DNA of 64,000 nt, from assembly GCF_900323885.1 (NCBI RefSeq), contig NZ_OOHJ01000018.1:2095001-2159000 (forward strand). Reading direction: 5' to 3'. Below the pieces are notes generated by a model, which saw only the letters and a program-made list of their open reading frames with translations, had not been told where the DNA came from and ran no database searches. Below, piece by piece: positions 59,670-64,000 of this stretch (the stretch's first letter is position 1; the number at the start of each line of letters is the position of its first letter). The translations under genes were made by a program, and so were the position numbers. Origin of the DNA: [Actinomadura] parvosata subsp. kistnae (lineage in GTDB: Bacteria > Actinomycetota > Actinomycetes > Streptosporangiales > Streptosporangiaceae).

Positions 59670-59705
59670 CCGGCCCACAACCCCGGCCCACAACCCCGGC
59701 CCGTG
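59668..59705. repeat. 13-bp tandem repeat next to the LacI stop codon
   Basis: Two exact units CCCCGGCCCACAA (59668-59680 and 59681-59693) are followed by a partly diverged third. The third ends at the LacI stop codon (59706-59708, minus strand). Confidence 0.85.
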
Positions 59706-60722
59706 CTACTCCTCGCCGGCGGTGCTCTCCCTGACGATCAGCCGGTGCGGCACCACGATCTCGGGTGGCGGGCCGAGCTCGCCCCTGATCGACTCCATCA
59801 GCGTGTCCACCGCCCGCCGGGCGATCTCCCCCTTGTCGGGGGCGACCGTGGTCAGGCTGGGCGTGCTGTACTGACCCTCCTCGATGTCGTCGACCCCGAC
59901 CACGGCCACGTCGTCGGGGACGCGGCGACCGGCCCTGGTCAGGGCCCTGATCGCGCCGAGGGCGAGCAGGTCGTTGTAGCAGAAGACGGCGTCGGGCGGC
60001 TCGGGCAGGGCCAGCAGCCGCTCCATGGCCTCGGCGCCCAGCCGCCGGTGGAAGTGGGCGGTGGGCACGATCAGCTCGTCGTGCACCTCCAGCCCGGCGC
60101 GGGCGTGCGCCTGCCGGTAGCCGGCGGTGCGGAGCTGGGCGGTCTCGCCGGTCGCGTACGGCTGGTCGCCGATGGCGGCGACGCGGCGGCGGCCGAGCTG
60201 CAGCAGGTGGGCGGTGGCGTCGCGGGCGGCGGCGACATTGTCCATGGCGACGTGGGGGAAGCTGCCGTTGTAGATGTGCTCGCCGAGCAGCACGATCGGG
60301 ACGCGGTTGCCGCGCTCGCGCAGCTCTTCGGCGGAGACGGACAGGGGGCTGAGCAGCAGGCCGTCGAACATGGTGGCCCGCGAGTCGCGCCCGAGCAGCT
60401 CGCGTTCCTTGTCGCCGTCGCCGTCGGTCTGGTCGATCATGACGACGTAGCCGTGGGCGCGGGCGGCCTTGATCACCTCGCGGGCCAGCTCGGCGAAGTA
60501 CGGCACGTCCAGCTCGGGCACCACGAAGGCGATCATCCCGGTGCGGCCCTGCTTGAGGTTGCGGGCGATGAGGTTGGGGCGGTAGTCGAGCTCGTCGAGC
60601 GCCACCTGCACCCGGGCGCGCAGCTCGTCGGAGACCGGCGCGTATCCGTTGACGACGTTCGACACCGTTCGGATGGACACGTTCGCCAGTTTCGCGACGT
60701 CGCGCAGGGTTGGACCGGCCAT
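59706..60722 (-). CDS. LacI-family transcriptional repressor
   Basis: This is a 338-aa sugar-responsive repressor. The helix-turn-helix TLRDVAKLANVSIRTVSNVV and the hinge helix (DELDYRPNLIARNLKQGRTG) are followed by a periplasmic-binding-like effector domain. That domain contains MIAFVVPELDVPYFAELARE, DGLLLSPLSVSAEELRERG and AVVGVDDIEEGQYSTPSLTT. It is divergent from an ABC sugar importer, with two operator-like sites in the shared promoter region. By position it represses that importer and probably itself until the sugar arrives. Confidence 0.95.
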   Translation of the reverse strand: MAGPTLRDVAKLANVSIRTVSNVVNGYAPVSDELRARVQVALDELDYRPNLIARNLKQGRTGMIAFVVPELDVPYFAELAREVIKAARAHGYVVMIDQTDGDGDKERELLGRDSRATMFDGLLLSPLSVSAEELRERGNRVPIVLLGEHIYNGSFPHVAMDNVAAARDATAHLLQLGRRRVAAIGDQPYATGETAQLRTAGYRQAHARAGLEVHDELIVPTAHFHRRLGAEAMERLLALPEPPDAVFCYNDLLALGAIRALTRAGRRVPDDVAVVGVDDIEEGQYSTPSLTTVAPDKGEIARRAVDTLMESIRGELGPPPEIVVPHRLIVRESTAGEE

Positions 60723-60774
60723 GCGTCTCCTATACCTCCGGCTGCCGTTCTTGGGAAGATCCTAAACCTGGTCT

Positions 60775-60819
60775 TGCATCGTTGCAGACGAGTATGCATT
60801 ATGTCTGCATCGTTGCAGA
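60775..60819. promoter_or_regulatory. Two LacI operator sites in the sugar-importer promoter
   Basis: TGCATCGTTGCA occurs at 60775-60786 and again at 60806-60817. The second copy is extended to a perfect inverted repeat, TCTGCA-TCGT-TGCAGA (60804-60819). The centres are 31 bp apart, three helical turns, so two repressor dimers would sit on the same DNA face. They lie between the divergent LacI and binding-protein genes, and the LacI protein at 59706 is the obvious ligand. Confidence 0.8.
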
Positions 60820-60859
60820 GCCTTCACAACGCCTTCCCCCGTCCGGCGAGGAGTCGAAG

Positions 60860-62230
60860 ATGACTACATCACCCATTGGCCGCCGCGGCTTCCTCAAGGG
60901 AGCCCTCGGTGTCGGCGCGCTCGCCGCCACCGGCTCGCTGGCCGCCGCGTGCGCGGCGCCGGGCGGCACCGGCGCGCAGCCGAGCAAGCTGGCCGCGCCG
61001 GCCGCGTCCGCGTCGTCGGCCAAGGGCGAGATCACGATCTGGAACCGGTCGGGGGACCTGTTCAAGGTGTTCGACGCGGCGATCGCCAAGTTCCGCGAGG
61101 CGTACCCGAACGTCAAGGTCAACCACCAGGCCGTGGACATCGACGCCAAGCTGGCCAACACGCTGATCAGCGGCACCGACGTGCCCGACGGCAGCTTCTG
61201 GGACGACGCCAAGATCGGCGGGCAGGCCGAGCACCTCTTCGACCTGACCGACCTCATCGCGCCCTACAAGGACCGGACGTCGGCGTACAAGCTGTCGGTC
61301 AACACCGTGGACGGCAAGATCTACGGCGTCCCGTGGGACCTGGATCCGGGCCTGCTCTGGTACCGCGAGGACGTCCTCGACAAGGCGGGCATCGACCCGG
61401 CGACCCTCGCCACGTACGACGACCTGCTCAAAGCCGCGCGGACGATCAAGGAGAAGGACCCGAAGACCAAGCCCATCCACCTGGAGAAGACGCCGTTCCT
61501 CAGCCAGCTCTGGCTGGAGATGCTGGCGAACCAGCAGGGCACGAGCCTCACCGACGCCCAGGGCAAGCTGCGGCTCGACTCCGAGGAGTACCGGCGGATC
61601 TTCGCCTGGATCCAGGGCGCGGTCAAGGACGACCTCGTCACCCACGCCCCCTACCTGGAGCAGACCGACGTCAACACGCTCGACAACGGCCAGCAGGTGT
61701 TCGTGCCATGGGCGATCTGGTGGTCGTTCGCGCCGCAGCAGCTCCTCAAGAACACCAAGGGCAAGTGGCGGGCGGCGCCGCTGCCGGCGTGGACGCCGGG
61801 CGGCGCGCGCAGCGGCGCGATGGGCGGCAGCAGCTTCATCATCCCCGCCAAGGCCAAGAACCCGGAGCTGGCCTGGCTGCTGTACGAGTTCCTGTGCTTC
61901 AAAGAGCCCGGCTACACCGCCGTGTACGGCCCCAACGACGTCTACCCCGGCGGCCTGTCCACCTCCATCCCCAGCTACACCCCGGCGGCCGACCCGGCCA
62001 AGCCGCTGTTCAAGCCGATCGACGCGCTCGGCGGCCAGGACCTGTGGAAGGTCGCCGTCGAGGCCGGGGCGAGCATCCCCGCCGCCGCGCCGATCCCGTG
62101 GTGGTGGGCGCAGTCGGTCGACTACCTCGGCAACAACATGCAACGCCTGATGGAAGGCAAGATGTCCCCTGACCAAGTGATCAGCGACTCGGCCGAGAAG
62201 ATTCAGAAGAACCTGATCGACCGCTCATGA
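60860..62230 (+). CDS. ABC sugar-binding lipoprotein (family 1 extracellular)
   Basis: This is a 456-aa lipoprotein. The N-terminus combines a twin-arginine-like motif (IGRRGFLKGALGVGALAATG) with a lipobox SLAAACAAP, so it is probably Tat-exported and lipid-anchored at Cys32 or nearby. The family-1 binding-protein fold shows EITIWNRSGDLFKVFDAAIA, YGVPWDLDPGLLWYREDVLD and GGSSFIIPAKAKNPELAWLL. GAGGAG lies six bases before ATG 60860. It is first in an operon with two permeases and a glycoside hydrolase, pointing to an oligosaccharide substrate. Confidence 0.93.
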   Translation: MTTSPIGRRGFLKGALGVGALAATGSLAAACAAPGGTGAQPSKLAAPAASASSAKGEITIWNRSGDLFKVFDAAIAKFREAYPNVKVNHQAVDIDAKLANTLISGTDVPDGSFWDDAKIGGQAEHLFDLTDLIAPYKDRTSAYKLSVNTVDGKIYGVPWDLDPGLLWYREDVLDKAGIDPATLATYDDLLKAARTIKEKDPKTKPIHLEKTPFLSQLWLEMLANQQGTSLTDAQGKLRLDSEEYRRIFAWIQGAVKDDLVTHAPYLEQTDVNTLDNGQQVFVPWAIWWSFAPQQLLKNTKGKWRAAPLPAWTPGGARSGAMGGSSFIIPAKAKNPELAWLLYEFLCFKEPGYTAVYGPNDVYPGGLSTSIPSYTPAADPAKPLFKPIDALGGQDLWKVAVEAGASIPAAAPIPWWWAQSVDYLGNNMQRLMEGKMSPDQVISDSAEKIQKNLIDRS

Positions 62231-63099
62231 GGCTGCGTTCCGTCCGGCTGACGCCGTACCTGTTCATCGCCCCGTTCTTCGCCGTCTTCGGCGCGTTCGG
62301 GCTCTACCCGCTGATCTACGCCCTGCAGCTCAGCTTCATGCGCTGGCGGGGCGGGAGCCAGGCCCGCTGGGTCGGCTTCGACAACTACCTGTACCTGCTG
62401 ACCAGCCCGGAGTTCTGGTCGTCGCTCGGCAACAGCGCCGTCATGTGGCTGCTGATCGTGCCGCTGCAGATCGTCGCCGGGCTGGGCGGCGCGGTGCTGC
62501 TGGCCAACGCCAAGTTGCGGCTGCGCGGCTTCTTCCGGGTGGCGTTCATCGTGCCGTTCGTGACGCCGCTGGTGGCGATGGCGCAGGTGTGGATCGTGGT
62601 GTTCGACCAGGACTACGGCCTGGTCAACTACCTGCTCAACCTGGTGGGCCTGCCCGACGTGGCGTGGCTGACGTCCACGGCGTGGTCGAAGCCGACGCTG
62701 GCGCTGCTGTTCCTGTGGAAGACCACCGGGTTCGCGATCATCATCCTGCTCGCGGGGCTGCAGGCGGTCCCCGGCGGCGTGTACGAGGCCGCGTCACTCG
62801 ACGGCGCCTCCCGCTGGCGGCAGTTCTGGTCGATCACCGTGCCGCTGGTGCGCCGCAGCATGGCCTTCCTCGTGGTCATCCAGACGCTGGCGGTCTTCCA
62901 GATGTTCACCGAGCCGCGCGTGGTCACCGAGGGCGGCCCGTACGGCTCCACCACCACCGCGGGGCTCTACCTGTACGACCACATCAACGCCTCCGACCTG
63001 GGCACCGGCGCCGCGAACTCGTTCCTGCTGGTCCTGCTGGTCTTCGGCCTGTCGCTGGTGTCGGTCAGGATGCTGCGCCCGAAGGACGAGGTCTCATGA
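62227..63099 (+). CDS. ABC sugar permease, MalF/UgpA type
   Basis: This is a 290-aa permease with six helices. The first (YLFIAPFFAVFGAFGLYPLI) is typical of UgpA-type subunits. The conserved coupling motif EAASLDGASRWRQFWSITVP lies at about residue 188. Its ATG overlaps the binding-protein stop by four bases (ATGA). It pairs with the permease at 63096. No ATPase is encoded in the window, so a shared MsiK-like ATPase elsewhere probably powers the importer. Confidence 0.95.
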   Translation: MRLRSVRLTPYLFIAPFFAVFGAFGLYPLIYALQLSFMRWRGGSQARWVGFDNYLYLLTSPEFWSSLGNSAVMWLLIVPLQIVAGLGGAVLLANAKLRLRGFFRVAFIVPFVTPLVAMAQVWIVVFDQDYGLVNYLLNLVGLPDVAWLTSTAWSKPTLALLFLWKTTGFAIIILLAGLQAVPGGVYEAASLDGASRWRQFWSITVPLVRRSMAFLVVIQTLAVFQMFTEPRVVTEGGPYGSTTTAGLYLYDHINASDLGTGAANSFLLVLLVFGLSLVSVRMLRPKDEVS

Positions 63100-63938
63100 G
63101 CCGCAACCGGCCGGGCATCGGCCAGTACGTGCTGCTGACGCTGCTCGCGATCGTGTTCCTGTACCCGATCTGGTGGGCGGTCAGCTCCTCGCTCAAACCG
63201 GCGGCCGAGATCATCGCCAGCCCGCTGTCGATCGGCGAGCTGACGCTGGACAACTACCGGGCGATGTTCGCCGACGTGCCGATCGGCACCGGGTTCCTGA
63301 ACACGGCGCTGGTGCTGCTGGTCAAGGGCGGGATGACGATGGTCTTCTGCCCGCTGGCCGGCTACGCCTTCGCGAAGTACGACTTCCCGTTCAAGAACGT
63401 GCTCTTCGGCGTCGTGCTGCTGACGCTGATGCTGCCGACGCTGGTGCTGATCATCCCGCTGCTGCTGGAGATGAGCGCGCTGGGCTGGGTGAACACCTAC
63501 CAGGCGCTGATCCTGCCGGGCAGCGTGGACGCGTTCAGCATCTTCTGGATGCGGCAGACGATCGCCGCCATCCCGAACGAGCTGATCGACGCGGGGCGGG
63601 TGGACGGCGCCGGCGAGTTCGGCATCTTCTACAAGGTCGTGCTGCCGGTGATCCGGCCCGGCCTGGCCGCGCTGGCCGTGCTGACCACGATGAACATCTA
63701 CAACGACTTCGTCTGGCCGGTCGTCGCCGTCAACGACACCGAGCACCAGACGCTCCAGGTGGTGCTGGCCACGCTGGCGCAGAACGTCACCGGCAACCGC
63801 ATCGGCGCCGACTTCGCCACCGTGTGGGGCGAGCTGCTGGCCGCCGGCAGCATCGCCATGCTGCCGCTGCTGGTGATCTTCGTCCTGCTGCAGCGCCACT
63901 TCATCAACGGAATCCTCGCGGGCAGCGTCAAGGGCTGA
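63096..63938 (+). CDS. ABC sugar permease, MalG/UgpE type
   Basis: This is a 280-aa permease with six helices. It opens with LTLLAIVFLYPIWWAVSSSL and has the coupling-loop motif ELIDAGRVDGAGEFGIFYKV near residue 170. VFCPLAGYAFAKYDFPFKN is also typical of this subunit. It overlaps the previous permease by four bases. The operon continues into a gene that starts 23 bp later and runs off the window. Confidence 0.95.
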   Translation: MSRNRPGIGQYVLLTLLAIVFLYPIWWAVSSSLKPAAEIIASPLSIGELTLDNYRAMFADVPIGTGFLNTALVLLVKGGMTMVFCPLAGYAFAKYDFPFKNVLFGVVLLTLMLPTLVLIIPLLLEMSALGWVNTYQALILPGSVDAFSIFWMRQTIAAIPNELIDAGRVDGAGEFGIFYKVVLPVIRPGLAALAVLTTMNIYNDFVWPVVAVNDTEHQTLQVVLATLAQNVTGNRIGADFATVWGELLAAGSIAMLPLLVIFVLLQRHFINGILAGSVKG

Positions 63939-63961
63939 CCCGGATCATGAAAGAGAGCACC

Positions 63962-64000
63962 ATGGAGTACCCCCGGCCGCATTTCGACCGGTCACACGCC
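63962..64000 (+). CDS. Start of a probable glycoside hydrolase (GH2-like), cut by the window
   Basis: Only the first 13 codons are visible. ATG 63962 has GAAAGAGAG upstream; an ATG at 63947 is a less likely start. The opening MEYPRPHFDRSHA resembles the conserved N-terminus of GH2 beta-galactosidase/beta-glucuronidase-type enzymes (YPRP..R). The position at the end of a sugar-importer operon agrees. The assignment is tentative because so little is present. Confidence 0.5.
   Translation, partial: MEYPRPHFDRSHA

Overview
The window is very GC-rich DNA with strong third-position GC bias, GTG/TTG starts, ATGA-type stop/start overlaps, NarL- and OmpR-type two-component pairs, a Pkn-type kinase and many small secreted proteins. 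This fits a filamentous actinomycete. A Streptosporangiaceae-like genome such as Nonomuraea is my best guess, by inference only. I see no rRNA, tRNA, CRISPR array or insertion sequence.

Layout. 1-9.4 kb: an AraC regulator whose 3' end is a 30-bp minisatellite, a 50-bp repeat array, an Lnt-like acyltransferase, a TetR gene with a palindromic operator, a Ser/Thr kinase, an Rrf2 regulator, an MFS exporter and a quinone oxidoreductase. 9.6-19.4 kb: a STAND-type ATPase, then a minus-strand block with a glycerophosphodiester phosphodiesterase, a sugar isomerase plus PKD glucose/sorbosone dehydrogenase operon, an HtrA protease and a NarL-type two-component operon. 19.5-31.4 kb: secreted enzymes and secreted small proteins, including a beta-lactamase-like hydrolase, an Arg-tailed microprotein, an active-looking V8-like protease, chorismate mutase, a frameshifted pobA, a lipase-like hydrolase facing a lectin propeller, and a V8-like paralogue that has lost its catalytic serine. 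31.5-38.5 kb: an OmpR two-component pair, an FMN reductase plus ABC-2 drug-exporter operon with a palindromic operator, a frameshifted small gene, a membrane-anchored ricin-lectin protein and a small secreted protein.

38.7-40.15 kb is a visibly AT-richer island with a 267-aa HTH protein of unknown family, a divergent small membrane protein and a 3' relic of a lipoprotein gene. 40.2-47.3 kb holds a large AAA regulator, a P450, an FAD monooxygenase and an NAD-dependent epimerase. 47.3-55 kb holds a complete branched-chain-amino-acid-type ABC importer divergent from a PucR regulator and an acyl-CoA ligase, probably an uptake-and-activation unit for an organic acid. 55-59.6 kb holds an M28 peptidase with a large membrane domain, a TSUP transporter and two membrane proteins. 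59.7-64 kb is a LacI-controlled sugar ABC importer running into the start of a probable glycoside hydrolase.

Two things stand out across the window. Short tandem repeats repeatedly sit at or across gene 3' ends and stop codons (units of 12, 13, 15, 30 and 32 bp) or inside genes (21 and 108 bp). Several genes look broken or altered: two single-base frameshifts, one gene relic and one protease with Asp in place of the nucleophile.
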